From assembly GCA_951802425.1 (NCBI GenBank), contig OX637805.1, positions 868,001 to 932,000 of the forward strand: DNA of 64,000 nucleotides. Reading direction: 5' to 3'. Positions 21,920 to 33,963 of the stretch are shown here, one piece after another. Below the pieces are notes generated by a model. That model did not search any database. It was not told the DNA's origin and saw only the letters and a program-made list of their open reading frames with translations. Each line of letters begins with the position of its first letter. Position 1 is the stretch's first letter. The translations under genes and the position numbers were made by a program. This DNA comes from Clavaria fumosa. Lineage: Eukaryota > Basidiomycota > Agaricomycetes > Agaricales > Clavariaceae.

Positions 21920-24900
21920 ATGTCTGGTTCTATCCCAGATTTTCCTAAGCTGTCTGACAGCAATTATAAGGAGTGGAAGACTATTATGAAGTCTTCCCTC
22001 CAGGCTCTTGGAGTGTGGAGAGTGGTGACTGGAGAGAGGACTAAGCCTGGTCCAGAGTCTGCAGACCTGGACAAGTTCTTACAGGACTTTGACAAGGCTG
22101 CTGGGTGGTTAAAGATGAGGGTTGAGACGAGCCAGATGGCTCATTTTGAGGGGTTTGAAGATGATCCCAAGGAGATTTGGGATAGGTTGGGTGCTGCCCA
22201 TGTCTCCAAGAAGCCAGCACTTCGCTTTAATGCCTATGCTGAGCTCTTCTCCATCACAAAGGGGACAGAGGAGACTTTGATTGGGTTGATGGGAAGGATT
22301 GAGAGTGCTATGCAGGCAATTCGCTCTTTGAGGCCTGACAGCTTTACTGTGGCAGAGTTGGATGATGAATTGCAGGCCATGGCAATGATTCGTGCCCTCC
22401 CAGCCGAGTACCAGGCCTTTCGCTCATCTCTCATGCTCCTGGACAAGATTGATAAGAGGACACTCCAGGAGGCCTTCAAAAACGAGGAGATCCAGCGCCA
22501 GCAGGCAGAGAATGCTTCCCCTGCCTCCCCAGCTCGTGCCCTCGCTGCCTCCACCTCTGGGGCAAAGCAGAATACTCCCAGACCTCGCACCTTGTATAAT
22601 TGTGACTTCTGTGGAAGAGTTGGACACACCATGGATAGGTGCAAGCAGTTTGCTGCTGCTCAAAGGGAGGCCAGATGGAAGGCTCAGGGACAGGGGATGA
22701 GTGGAAGGACTGGGAATTCTGGACAGCAAGCTGCTCCAGCCCAGGAGTTTGCAGGGAATGCAAGTCTTTGCTCCCCTGAATCTTTGGGAAAGACTGACAT
22801 GGAATGGACTGCAGACTCAGGTGCCTCAGCTCACATGACTCCAAACAGGCACTATATCCATCAATATTCACCTTATTCTGTTCCTATTCGTTTGGCTGAT
22901 GGAAATGTGGTCTATTCAAAGGGAGTAGGTGTGGTGCACTTTATACCTGATGTAGGAGGCAAGGATGCGAAGATTTTGACATTTACTCATGTCCTGCATG
23001 TTCCAGACCTTGACAGCAGTCTCCTGTCCATCCTATACCTCACCCGCCACTGCCACTATGTTGTGTCCATTGATTCTTTGTTCCTGTACTTTGGACAGAA
23101 TGGCCAAGTCAAATTCACTGCCTCTATTCACCCCAACAACAATGCTTCCCTCAATGGCAGAACTGAAGTAGTGAGAGAGCAAGCCTGCTTGTCAGCAACA
23201 CCTCCTATGGATTATGCTCTGTGGCATCGTCGTTTTGTTAATAGAATCTGGTTGTCGGTGTGCTGATCGGTGAGGATCCTATCGAAGGACGACGACGGTG
23301 ACGATGAGCGAAGTCGAGTCGGTAGCGGTAGTGGTAGTCCGGGGCACAAAACTGGATAACCAGATGGGTATCTACTACATCTGGTGAGCTACTTATATAC
23401 TACTGCAGTCATGTGATAGCTATTAATAACTACCAATGGCGTTAGTACCTCTACATAATCACATGACATTCTTACTAAGGGGCCCGGTCTGATGACTAAA
23501 GTGAAATGAATAAGCGCTTATCTGATCGATGGCTGAGATAGCCAATTCCAACACTCCCCCGTAATCGAATCCATCGATCAGTCTTCAGGCGGGAGCGGTG
23601 GCGACAGCGGGCGTGCGGGCATGGCGGCGGTCTCGATTGGATTGCGCAATCCGGCGGCGCAATTCGGTGGCCTCGGCGGCAATGGTCGTGGAGGCGGCAT
23701 AGAGTGGCGGCGGTGGATAATAGTAGGGGGCTGGTCCAAGCGGCGGCGGGAAGTAAGGGGCGGCAGGGGGTGGCGCCTCGAAGGGGCGCTGAGCCCGTCG
23801 CTTCTTGTTCTGCGCGATGCGGCGTCGGACGGCGGAGGGGTCAGTGGTGCGGCAATCGGATGCCGTATGACCGCGAGCGTGGCACTTGTCACACTTGGCG
23901 TAGCGCGCAGGTGCGGTGGAGGTGCCTCGGGTGGCTCGACCTGTGGAGGGAGCTACGACGCTAGCACGGGCAGCGGCGACGGTGGTCTCAGCGTCAACGA
24001 GGCGGGTGCGGGTGTCGGACATGTTCGTATCAAGTTCTGTTGGAATTGGCTATCTCAGCCATCGATCAGATAAGCGCTTATTCATTTCACTTTAGTCATC
24101 AGACCGGGCCCCTTAGTAAGAATGTCATGTGATTATGTAGAGGTACTAACGCCATTGGTAGTTATTAATAGCTATCACATGACTGCAGTAGTATATAAGT
24201 AGCTCACCAGATGTAGTAGATACCCATCTGGTTATCCAGTTTTGTGCCCCGGACTACCACTACCGCTACCGACTCGACTTCGCTCATCGTCACCGTCGTC
24301 GTCCTTCGATAGGATCCTCACCGATCAGCACACCGACAACCAGATTCTATTAACATAACCAGATACCAACCTGTGCGCCTCCTCGATAATGTCTTCGTCC
24401 CACTCGACCGACACGACCCGAAGCCGGCCACAAGAACTGGACAACTTACTTTCCACGCGCCCGACCAGCACCCCCTCTGCTATCATCGTTTGGGTTATTT
24501 CGCTGATCACCACATGGCACGCGTCAGTCAACTCTCTCTTCGCATCGATACTCGAGCGCCTCGCTCAGCTTGAGCGGCGTATGGACGACACAAACGCCCT
24601 ACTCGACGAACTTGATACGAACATGTCCGACACCCGCACCCGCCTCGTTGACGCTGAGACCACCGTCGCCGCCGCCCGTGCTAGCGTCGTAGCTCCCTCC
24701 ACAGGTCGAGCCACCCGAGGCACCTCCACCGCACCTGCGCGCTACGCCAAGTGTGACAAGTGCCACGCTCGTGGTCATACGGCATCCGATTGCCGCACCA
24801 CTGACCCCTCCGCCGTCCGACGCCGCATCGCGCAGAACAAGAAGCGACGGGCTCAGCGCCCCTTCGAGGCGCCACCCCCTGCCGCCCCTTACTTCCCGCC

Positions 24901-27900
24901 GCCGCTTGGACCAGCCCCCTACTATTATCCACCGCCGCCACTCTATGCCGCCTCCACGACCATTGCCGCCGAGGCCACCGAATTGCGCCGCCGGATTGCG
25001 CAATCCAATCGAGACCGCCGCCATGCCCGCACGCCCGCTGTCGCCACCGCTCCCGCCTGAAGACTGATCGATGGATTCGATTACGGGGGAGTGTTGGAAT
25101 TGGCTATCTCAGCCATCGATCAGATAAGCGCTTATTCATTTCACTTTAGTCATCAGACCGGGCCCCTTAGTAAGAATGTCATGTGATTATGTAGAGGTAC
25201 TAACGCCATTGGTAGTTATTAATAGCTATCACATGACTGCAGTAGTATATAAGTAGCTCACCAGATGTAGTAGATACCCATCTGGTTATCCAGTTTTGTG
25301 CCCCGGACTACCACTACTGCTACCGACTCGACTTCGCTCATCGTCACCGTCGTCGTCCTTCGATAGGATCCTCACCGATCAGCACACCGACAACCAGATT
25401 CTATTAACAAGTTCGTCGAGTAGGGCGTTTGTGTCGTCCATACGCCGCTCAAGCTGAGCGAGGCGCTCGAGTATCGATGCGAAGAGAGAGTTGACTGACG
25501 CGCGCCATGTGGTGATCAGCGAAATAACCCAAACGATGATAGCAGAGGGGGTGCTGGTCGGGCGCGTGGAAAGTAAGTTGTCCAGTTCTTGTGGCCGGCT
25601 TCGGGTCGTGTCGGTCGAGTGGGACGAAGACATTATCGAGGAGGCGCACAGGTTGGTATCTGGTTATGTTAATAGAATCTGGTTGTCGGTGTGCTGATCG
25701 GTGAGGATCCTATCGAAGGACGACGACGGTGACGATGAGCGAAGTCGAGTCGGTAGCGGTAGTGGTAGTCCGGGGCACAAAACTGGATAACCAGATGGGT
25801 ATCTACTACATCTGGTGAGCTACTTATATACTACTGCAGTCATGTGATAGCTATTAATAACTACCAATGGCGTTAGTACCTCTACATAATCACATGACAT
25901 TCTTACTAAGGGGCCCGGTCTGATGACTAAAGTGAAATGAATAAGCGCTTATCTGATCGATGGCTGAGATAGCCAATTCCAACACGTTTAGCACATCAGA
26001 ACATGGATGGAGTAATGAGAATGGCCAGGGATTCTTTGGTCACTGGACTTAGGCTGCAGTCCAAGTCTTTACCAACTGGGTTTTGTGAGCCATGTCTAGC
26101 TGGAAAGATGCATGCCAATCCATTCCCTTTGTCCCAGCACAGGGCTACTGAGCTGTTGGAACTGGTGCATTCTGATGTTCATGGTCCATTGAGTGTTAGA
26201 ACACACTCTGGATATCGCTATTGGGTCACATTTATTGATGATGCCTCAAGGTTCTGGGTGGTTTACTTGCTAAAGGCAAAGAGTGAAGTGTTTACTGCAT
26301 ACAAGCAATTTCAAGCTTATGCAGAGAGGTATTTGGGATGCAAGGTCAGGACAATTAGAGATGACAAAGGGGGGGAGTACATGTCCAATGCCTTTCTACA
26401 TGACACTTTGGCTGAAGGTGTGCAGAGACAGCACACAACCAGAAATCGTCCTCAGCAGAATGGTGTGGCAGAGCGAGCCAATCGCACTATACAGGATGGA
26501 ATAACCACCCTGCTGCAGGAATCTGGGTTACCTGTGCAATTCTGGGGAGAGGCACTTGCAGCCTTTGTGCATGTGAGGAATAGATGTGCCACTTTAACTC
26601 TGAATGGTGTAACACCATACACTCTGTGGCACAAGAAGAAACCTGATGTGTCCCATTTGAGAGTCTGGGGTTGCCAGGCATATGTGCATGTGCAGAAGGA
26701 CAAGAGGTCACTTCTTGGTTCACACATGGAGAAATGCATCTTCATTGGATATCCAGAGGGCTACAAGGGTTGGAAGTTTTATAACCCTACCACCAAGAAA
26801 ACTGTGATCAGTGAGAGGGCTGAGTTTGATGAACATTACTTCCCTCATAAGAGACATCACCAGCAGGACAGTTTGCCAAGGGTAACCAACACTCCAGTCC
26901 CTGGGGCAGTCTCTGAGTATATCCAAGTAATGGATGAGCATGATTTGGATGCACATGGTAATCCTATGGCAATCCCTCCAGTGAGAGAGGAGTCTCCAGT
27001 TCCTGAGGTTCGCACTCCCAGTCCACCACTTGCTCTGAGACGAGAGGCTCGTCTCAGGAGGCCTCCTGGTGAATGGTGGAAAGTTAAACCTGAACCTGAA
27101 CCCATGGTTGAGGGGACTTCTTCACCCCCAGGAGATGAGCTGAACCTAGGAGAGAATGAGGAGGAGGAGGAAGTGGAGGAGAAGGAAGTGGTTGAATTTG
27201 CTGGTCTTGCTTCTGGAGCAGACCCACACAACTATGCACAGGCAATGAAATGTCCTGATGCTCATCTTTGGCAGAAGGCATGTGAGGAAGAGTACCAAAT
27301 GCATTTGGAGAATGGTACTTGGGAATTAGTGAAGTTGCCTCCTGGAAGGAAGGCCATTGGATCAGGATGGGTGTTTAAGGTGAAAAGGAAGGCAGATGGG
27401 AGCATTGAGAGATACAAGGCTCGTTTTGTGGCCAAGGGATATAGCCAGAGGCCTGGACTGGATTACACTGAAGTGTTTGCTCCTACCAGTCGTGCTCCTG
27501 CTATCAGGCTTATCTTGGCACTGGCAGCCATTGAGGACATGCATTTGCATACTGTGGACATATCTCATGCTTTTGTGAATGGGAAGTTGGATGAAGAGAT
27601 CTACATGGAGCAACCACAGGGATTTGTGCAACCTGGTTATGTGTGCAGGCTGAATCGCTCCCTCTATGGCTTGAAGCAGGCTTCAAGAGTTTGGAATAAG
27701 ACTCTTCATGCTGCATTCTCAAAGATGGGATTTAAGCGATCAGAGTCAGACCATGGCATCTATGTCTTTGTGAAGGATGATGTTCGCATTTTTGTGCCTG
27801 TCTGGGTAGATGACATTACATTTGCATCAAAATCTCAGTCATCCATCAATTCATGCATTCAGGAGTTGGGGAAGCAGTTTGATCTCAGGAATTTGGGTCC

Positions 27901-28780
27901 CACCACTTATCTGTTGGGCATAGAGATTAAGAGAGATCATGCAAATCACTCAATTTCATTATCCCAGAAGCAGTATATCCTAGATGTGTTGGAAAGATTC
28001 AAGATGTCTGACTGTCATCCTGTCTCCACTCCCATTGATCCTGGATTGCGATTGGACAAAGACATGGGTGCCAGTACTCCTGAGGAGATAGCTGCAATGA
28101 AAGAAACTCCATATTTGAGTGCTGTTGGTGCTTTGATGTACTTGGCTGTGTCCACCAGACCAGACATTGCATATGCATGTGGTGTCCTTGCAAGATTCTC
28201 ATCTAATCCTGGTCCTCCACATTGGAAAGCAGTGAAGCATGTGATGAGATATGTAAAGGGGACTATGGATGTGAAGTTGACCTATGGTCCTTCATCCTCT
28301 GGTGAACTGTTCACATCATTTTCTGATGCTGATTTTGGAGGGTGCAAGCAGTCTGGCAAGTCCACCAGTGGGTACTTAATTAAAGTTGGGACTGGTGCTG
28401 TAAGCTGGAGAAGCAAATTGCAGCCAATTGTGGCCTTGTCTACCACAGAGGCTGAGTATATTGCTGCAGTTGAGGCTGGAAAGGAGATGATATGGATGCA
28501 CAACATTCTTAGTGAATTTGGGTACAAACCCAGTTTGCCATCCAAGTTGAGAGTTGACAACCAGTCTGCCATGAATGTGGCAAAGAACCCTGAGCACCAT
28601 GGTCGCATGAAGCACCTGGATTTGAGATTGTATTGGCTCAGGGAGAAAGTGGAGGCTGGAGTGATTTCACTCTCATATATACCTACTACAGAGATGCCTG
28701 CAGATATTCTGACTAAAGGGTTGCCTAGGGCACAGGTGGAAGTATGTAGGCATCTCATGGGACTTCAGGAAGAGATGTGA
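21920..28780 (+). CDS. Copia H Gag-Pol polyprotein (interrupted by D5)
   Basis: Coding is 21920-23235 joined to 25990-28780, 1368 residues, with the join in frame. Gag occupies residues 1-250 (starts MSGSIPDFPKLSDSNYKEWK, a copia-type UBN2-like fold) with CCHC knuckle CDFCGRVGHTMDRC at about 228-241. The protease active site is DSGASAH at about residue 299. GAG pre-integrase (LWHRR, LAHQNMDG) is split by D5. Integrase has HSDVHGPL, FIDDASRFW and DDKGGEY to NGVAERANR. RVT_2 has WVFKVKRKADGSIE, SLYGLKQASRVW and the catalytic VWVDDIT. RNase H has FSDADFGG, STTEAEYIA and DNQSAMNVA. All catalytic residues I can check are present. The purine tract AAGGGGGAG precedes the 3' LTR. Confidence 0.9.
24038..25409 (+). 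mobile_element. D6: complete gag-only LTR element inside D5
   Basis: LTRs are 24038-24355 and 25092-25409 (318 bp each, apparently almost identical), with target duplication AGTTC (24033-24037 and 25410-25414). The TATA box GTATATAAG is at 24191-24199. ATCTGGTTA (24226-24234) is complementary to the site TAACCAGAT (24356-24364) right after the LTR. The polypurine tract TTACGGGGGAG precedes 25092. D6 inserted into a copy of its own family in the opposite orientation. Confidence 0.93.
24389..25060 (+). CDS. Gag-like CCHC protein of D6 (intact)
   Basis: The protein is 223 residues long and serves as my reference copy for the family. Order: Ser/Thr-rich N-terminus; hydrophobic IIVWVISLIT; predicted coiled coil (residues about 50-105, LERLAQLERRMDDTNALLDEL); Ala/Thr linker; knuckle CDKCHARGHTASDC; basic NKKRRAQR; Pro/Tyr-rich segment (PAAPYFPPPLGPAPYYYPPP); C-terminal Arg-rich helix. 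No enzyme domains occur anywhere between the LTRs. Capsid-like folding is not obvious from sequence. Confidence 0.75.
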   Translation: MSSSHSTDTTRSRPQELDNLLSTRPTSTPSAIIVWVISLITTWHASVNSLFASILERLAQLERRMDDTNALLDELDTNMSDTRTRLVDAETTVAAARASVVAPSTGRATRGTSTAPARYAKCDKCHARGHTASDCRTTDPSAVRRRIAQNKKRRAQRPFEAPPPAAPYFPPPLGPAPYYYPPPPLYAASTTIAAEATELRRRIAQSNRDRRHARTPAVATAPA

Positions 28781-28793
28781 GATCAAGGGGGAG

Positions 28794-29099
28794 TGTTGAA
28801 TGTGATAGCCCATCCTTCCTTCACATTAGTTTCACCTTCCTAAGTTGTATAGTTGCCCAGGGCTCTTTCCTTTCACCCTGAGGCATTATGTAACTGTTGT
28901 TGCTTATGTAAGCATAGATACTTCGCCACAGAGTCCAGTTTCAGTCCCTCAGTGACTTGTACTGGACTCTAGGTGAGTGTCCCCTCATGTACTTCATTTA
29001 CCTATGTACTTTTACTAATTTAGTGACTTGTACTGGACTCTAGTCATCCAGTGAGGCTCTAGGAGCCCTGTACACTCATCTACATAGGTCTCCTTGACA
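28794..29099 (+). repeat. 3' LTR of copia H
   Basis: The 306-bp LTR is followed by the target duplication GTGGG and then by copia G2 on the minus strand. Confidence 0.93.
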
Positions 29100-29104
29100 G
29101 TGGG

Positions 29105-32100
29105 TGACATAGAGGCACTGAGCTTGGTCCCAGGGTCTAGGGGAGTGGAGACAGGTGTGCACTCAGACAGTCCAAAGCATTCAAGCATGGTATGGATGTA
29201 TTGGTTTTGGGAGAGTGTAATGGAGTGCTTGGGGCGGTCTCTGGATATTTCCACACCCAGCAGCCATGAGGTAGGTCCTAGATCTCGAAGCTTGAAGTGC
29301 TTCCTAAGACCAGACTTAATTTCCTCAATGGTCTCCATAGACTTAGCAGCAATGGTCATGTCATCTATAAAGACTGGGACAATGACCCTTGCATCTCCCT
29401 GCTGGTACACCCAGATGCTGTGCTCACAAGTGATCCTCTTGAAGCCCATGCTCTCAAGGACCTGATTGAGCTTTTGGTGCCAGCATCTCCCAGCCTGCTT
29501 TAAGCCATAGATAGACTTCTTGAGATGCCACACCCAGTCTTTGCCCTTCTCCACAAAGCCCTCTGGCTGATTGCATGAAGACATCCTCCTTGAGATCTCC
29601 ATTCAAGAATGCAGAGGAGATATCAACACTCTCAAGGTGGAGGTCCTCAAAAGCAGCCAGTGCCAGAATGGCTCTGAGAGCAGCCCATTTGGGAGTGGGA
29701 GCAAAGGTTTCAGTGAAATCGAAGCCTGGGCGCTGAGAGAAGCCCTTGGCAACTACACGACCTTTGTAGCACTCCACAGACCCATCTGCATTTCTCTTGA
29801 CCTTGAACACCCATCGGCTGCCTATAGCCTTTTGCCCTGGGGGCAGCTTAACAAGCTCAAAGGTCCCATTGTCCACCAAGGCCTGGATTTCATCTACAGC
29901 AGCCTTGTGCCACAGATTTCTCTCCTCTGCAGTTCTCTGCATAGCCTCATGGTAAGAACTAGGCTCTCCATCATGTGAAGCAGTTTTGAATGCATGCTCA
30001 ACAGACTGGAGTGCAAACTCCCAAGCCTGATCCATGGTAAGGAAATCATGTGTCTGATCATGCATAAGATACTGGAGACCAGTCATGACCAGATCAGCAT
30101 GCTCCTGTTCAGAGACCATGGGAACAGTGAGCAGAAGCTCATCATCACTGCTAGCAGGAGAAGGAGAAGGTAGCTGAGGAGGAGGAGTGGGAGACTTCTG
30201 ATGACCATGGAGGACATTCTCATTGAGGGAGCCCTTAGGACGAGCCATTCTGGGTGGATTCAAGCGTCTTGAGGGTGCAGGAGCTAGGGCAGGAGCTGGC
30301 TCAATAGGCACAGTAGCAGAACCATCATTTTGAGCAGCCATGGGCACTGGTGGAGGTGGTACATTATAGTCCTGCTCATCCTCATCACCCCCTTGATGGA
30401 GCACCACCACAGACTTAGGAGAGGGTGGGCCAACCACAGGAGGGAGGGAATCAGAGGCAAGCTGAATAGGACCAGAGTAAGTGCCAGGGAAACATCATTC
30501 ATCAAAGGCTGCATGGCTACTGATGATAATCTGCTTGCTGACAGGATCCCAGAACTTCCATGCTTTGACACCTTCAGGGTAGCCAACAAAGATGCATTTC
30601 TTGGAGTGAGGTTGCAAAGCTTTCCTCTTTTCTTTGTGCACCAGCACATAGGCCAGGCAACCAAAGATTCTGAAATGCGATATGTCTGGCTTCTTCCCTG
30701 TCCAAATATGGTAAGGGGTGTCCCCCTGAAGGGCAGCAGATGGAGTCCTGTTCCTGGTGTGCACATAGGCTGCAACAGCAAGGGGCCAGAAGGAGGGAGG
30801 GAGTTTGGCCTGAACCAGGAGTGCAGTGGTGGAGGCAGCAATGTCTCTATTTGACCGCTCTGCAACTCCATTCTGGTGAGGCTCATTAGGCTCAGTGTGC
30901 TGACGCATAATACCATGGTCTGCACAGAACTCATTGAACTCCTTGGAGATATACTCCCCTCCTTTGTCATCCCTGGACATCTTGATGTGGCAATCAAGCT
31001 GGTTCTCCACCAATGCCTTGTACTGCTTGAAGGCATTGAGAGCCTCACTTTTGCGCCTCAGGAAAGCAACAATCAGGTATCTGGACTTGTCATCAATGAA
31101 GGTCTGCCAATAGCAATACCCCTCCCTGCTAGCTACAGGAAGAGGGCCCTTCACATCAGAGTGAACAAGTCCAAGAAGCCTGGACTGCCTGGATGTGGCA
31201 GTCTTGGGAATGTCATGACGATGTTGCTTCCCAAGGATGCAAGGCTCACAGATTGGGTCAGGGGCACTCTGAGAGTGGATAGTCATCCCTGAGACAATCT
31301 TGTGGAGGTGCATAAGCTTGAGGTCAGCAATGTTAAGATGAGAACATCGCTGATGCCACAGAGAGAGGTCCATGGGACAGGTGCTGGCAGCCTTGGCACT
31401 GTCTGCTTGGTTGGGCACTATGGCATGACCATCAAGGTACCCAACATTATGCATGTTGACTGTGGCTGTAAAAGCCATCTGACCACCATGAAAGAAAGAG
31501 ACTAGATTTTTCTCTATGGACACAGAGTATCCCTTTGATCTAGTAAGGTGGAACAGAGACAGCAAATTGCTGCCCAAGTCTGGTACATGCAAACAATCAT
31601 GGAACACAACAGGGCACATCTTTATCCCATTCACAACAGGCTGGAATTCAACTGATCCCAAACCTGCAGAGTAGACAATAGAGTGGTCAGCAAGTTGAAT
31701 TGCAACCACATGTGGGATGTATGAATGAAACCAATGATGATGGGGGGTCATGTGTGATGTGGCACCTGTGTCAGTATTCCATTGATTGCAAGCAGGAGAT
31801 TTCAGCCAAAGAGCATGATTAGAGGAAGTGAGAGCACTTGCATGGCCAGCAAATTCAACATGGGCTGAGTTGCCCTGTTGCACAGGGGTATCCTGAGTTG
31901 CTTCTTTGGCAACATGTTGCTTAGGCAATCCTTTCTTGCCCTTCCCTTTTGCACTCTGCTGTCCCCTTCCTGTCACCTGTGCTTTAGCTAGCTCTGAAGC
32001 CTGCCGCTTTCTGAAACAGGTGTCCTCAGCATGGCCAGGAATGCCACAGAAGAGGCAGGACAAGTGGGAAGGGTGAATGTGGAAGGTCTAAGTGCCTTAA

Positions 32101-32530
32101 CATCCTGGAGTGCCTTATCTGCCCTGGCCATGAGAGAAGGTAAACTCTCATTCTCTTCTTTTCTGATGTTGAAAAGGGCATCATAGGCATTGAAACAGGC
32201 TCCAGGATGTTTTTGGAGGTGCACAGACTCCAGCTTTTTCCACATGGCAACAGGGTCACCCTTGAGATCCTTAACATGGACCTTCTGACTATCCTCTAAA
32301 CCAAGCCAGATCTCCCCAGAAGCCCTAGCAGACTTCCTTCTCCAATCACTCAGCTCCTTCTTCTCCTCTAAAGAGGGTGTGGTAGGGTCCACAAGGCTTG
32401 GCTGCACACAAGAGCCATCCACATACTCCCACAATTCCTTGGTGCTGAGATAGGCTTCCATATTGTCAGCCCATTGTCCCCAGTTGGTGTTGTTAAGACA
32501 GGGGAAGGTGTTTTTGTTGTCAGAAGACAT
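29105..32530 (-). pseudogene. Copia G2 gag, protease, integrase and RT part
   Basis: Reading leftward from ATG 32530 (MSSDNKNTFPCLNNTNW): a copia-type Gag N-terminus, then a deletion that joins FTL to the knuckle CLFCGIPGHAEDTC out of frame (about 32060), removing the middle of Gag. Next come a protease-like region (NTDTGATSHMTPHHH, with Thr in place of Ser after the catalytic Asp), GAG pre-integrase, and integrase with HSDVKGPLP and DDKGGEY to NGVAERSNR, up to a TGA at 30495-30497. RVT_2 continues after this stop and after a one-base insertion near 29575. The stop and the insertion are the same as in G1. The remaining pol lies at 20198-20758 beyond H. Confidence 0.85.
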
Positions 32531-33668
32531 GATGGTGATAGATGGTGGTAGGAAATGAAAAATGGGTGAAAAAAGCGAAATATGTGGGTATGGGAGCATG
32601 TGGACAGGTTCCTGGTACTATGAGGTCGAACGTCAGGCCTGGTTTCTAATCAAACACCAGTCCACTCTCAGATTGACAAAATTGGTGTTAGCAGTGGTAG
32701 TTGATAGTGGAGCAACTTCCAAATGGAAGGGGAGGCAACTGTAAACCCGCCAGCCCAATCTCCCTACACACTGCGTACAGAGAGAGGTGCAAAGGCAACT
32801 GGGGTAACACTCAAAATGAGGCCCAGGGAGGTAGCACTTCACTGTATGTCACCTTGTTCTAGTCTCTCTTCAGTAGACCAATGTCCAACTGTACTAACAG
32901 TTAAACCCAACAGAAGATGATGGAAGGACAAATTGGGTGTTACCCAGAAGCAGAGTTGAAAGACCAGCAGAGAGAGGCGGTCGATGGGGTGAATTTTGCA
33001 CACGCGATATGGATCGTCTTCACTGTCCAGGTACCAGGAAGGTAGACCAGAAATTTGGTCGATGAGGCGATTCTTGCGCGCACAATAGCGGTCGAAGGGG
33101 ACGCGATAACCTTATAAAAAGGTGTGGTGTGGTAGAACAGCTTCTTGCGAAGAGAATGAGCTCTAGGTGAGCTGATGGCGATGGGAATTGAGCAGGATAT
33201 GATCAAAACACTGAGGGGTCCAAATTCGAAGTTGGAAAGTTGAAAAATGCAAATAACTCTGGAACGGTAGGTCGGATAAATTCAGGGATGATATGGGCTG
33301 AAATAGCTTGTCGAGGCGCACCAGACTGCTGCGGGAAATGTCTGCAGCAGAGCAGTGGATAGTGGAATATAAGGGATTTTGTTGAAATCACAAGAATTGA
33401 TGTAGAGCGCGAACGACTAGTCGGATCGAGATGTCAGAGGGAGCGGAATTGTTCTCCCAGACAAGGCGAGCGCGGCGAATACAAATAGTAGTGGGGTTTA
33501 CTTCGTAGAAGTCGAGATATCGCACCAAAAAGTACCCCTGCACCGAAAAGTGGCTGATCCAAGTGATCCAAAGTGATCCAGGAGGTCCAGGTAGGTGAAT
33601 ATGGGGTTTTTTAGGGTGCAGAATCGATTGGTGAGGTCAGATAATCAATCAGAGTAGCCTAGAAGCCA
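32531..33668 (-). other. Leader of copia G2
   Basis: A 1.1-kb stretch between the primer site and the gag ATG has no supported ORF. Like the H leader it is long and contains the word ATATCTCGA. Confidence 0.5.
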
Positions 33669-33680
33669 GGTCTCATAATC
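33669..33680 (-). promoter_or_regulatory. Primer binding site of copia G2
   Basis: On the minus strand GATTATGAGACC directly follows the 5' LTR, identical to the site in H although the LTRs of G and H are unrelated. It is complementary to a tRNA-Met anticodon arm. Confidence 0.6.
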
Positions 33681-33963
33681 TGATAAGGCCAGATAGGCCA
33701 AAACCTCGAGATGGTGCCCAGGAAGGGTCACCAGAAGCTAACAAGTGTTAGCTGGGCCAGAGGCACTCAGTAAGAGATATATTCAAGGCATAGAAATGTA
33801 CAAAACATGACATACCTGGGCCAGAGGCACTCAGTAAGAGATAACTCTACTGATTGCCTCTGACACAGGTCTTCAGCCGCTTTTTGACCAAATAGAGGTA
33901 AACAACATCCAGAATAGGTATCTATTATGTAAACAGAGTTCCTCATCATCACAGAACTCAACA
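33681..33963 (-). repeat. 5' LTR of copia G2
   Basis: The 283-bp LTR starts TGATAAGGCC and ends CTCAACA on the plus strand. It is slightly more diverged from the other G LTRs than they are from each other. Confidence 0.9.

Larger units (their letters stand above)
23236..25984 (-). mobile_element. D5: gag-only LTR element in copia H, containing D6
   Basis: LTRs are 23236-23553 and 25667-25984 (318 bp each), with perfect target duplication CGTTT (23231-23235 and 25985-25989). Its interior (23554-24037 and 25415-25666) carries the gag-like ORF, split by D6 after the words matching DELDTNMSD. The self-primer site lies directly left of 25667. Confidence 0.92.
20759..29099 (+). mobile_element. Copia element H, essentially intact apart from a D insertion
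   Basis: LTRs are at 20759-21062 (304 bp) and 28794-29099 (306 bp), nearly identical, with perfect target duplication GTGGG (20754-20758 and 29100-29104). It is inserted in copia G2 between the residues SPT and TPEETEE. The Gag-Pol frame is continuous (1368 codons) once D5 is removed. It is a recent insertion and a candidate formerly autonomous element. Confidence 0.93.
19890..33963 (-). mobile_element. Copia element G2, full length but defective, containing H
   Basis: The 3' LTR is 19890-20173 and the 5' LTR 33681-33963; H (20759-29099) is inserted with target duplication GTGGG. Without H the element is about 5.7 kb. The outer flanks (CGGAT on the left, GTAGT on the right) do not match, so one end has been rearranged. 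It carries gag to RNase H in order, but with a central gag deletion, a stop, a frameshift and an RNase H deletion. Confidence 0.85.

Noticed and set aside
24753..25067. Alternative-frame ORFs within D elements (also 9569-9952, 23578-23892 and the minus-strand Gly/Arg-rich ORFs)
   Set aside because: The GC-rich D interior is open in several frames. Only the frame with the CCHC knuckle is consistent in D3 and D6.
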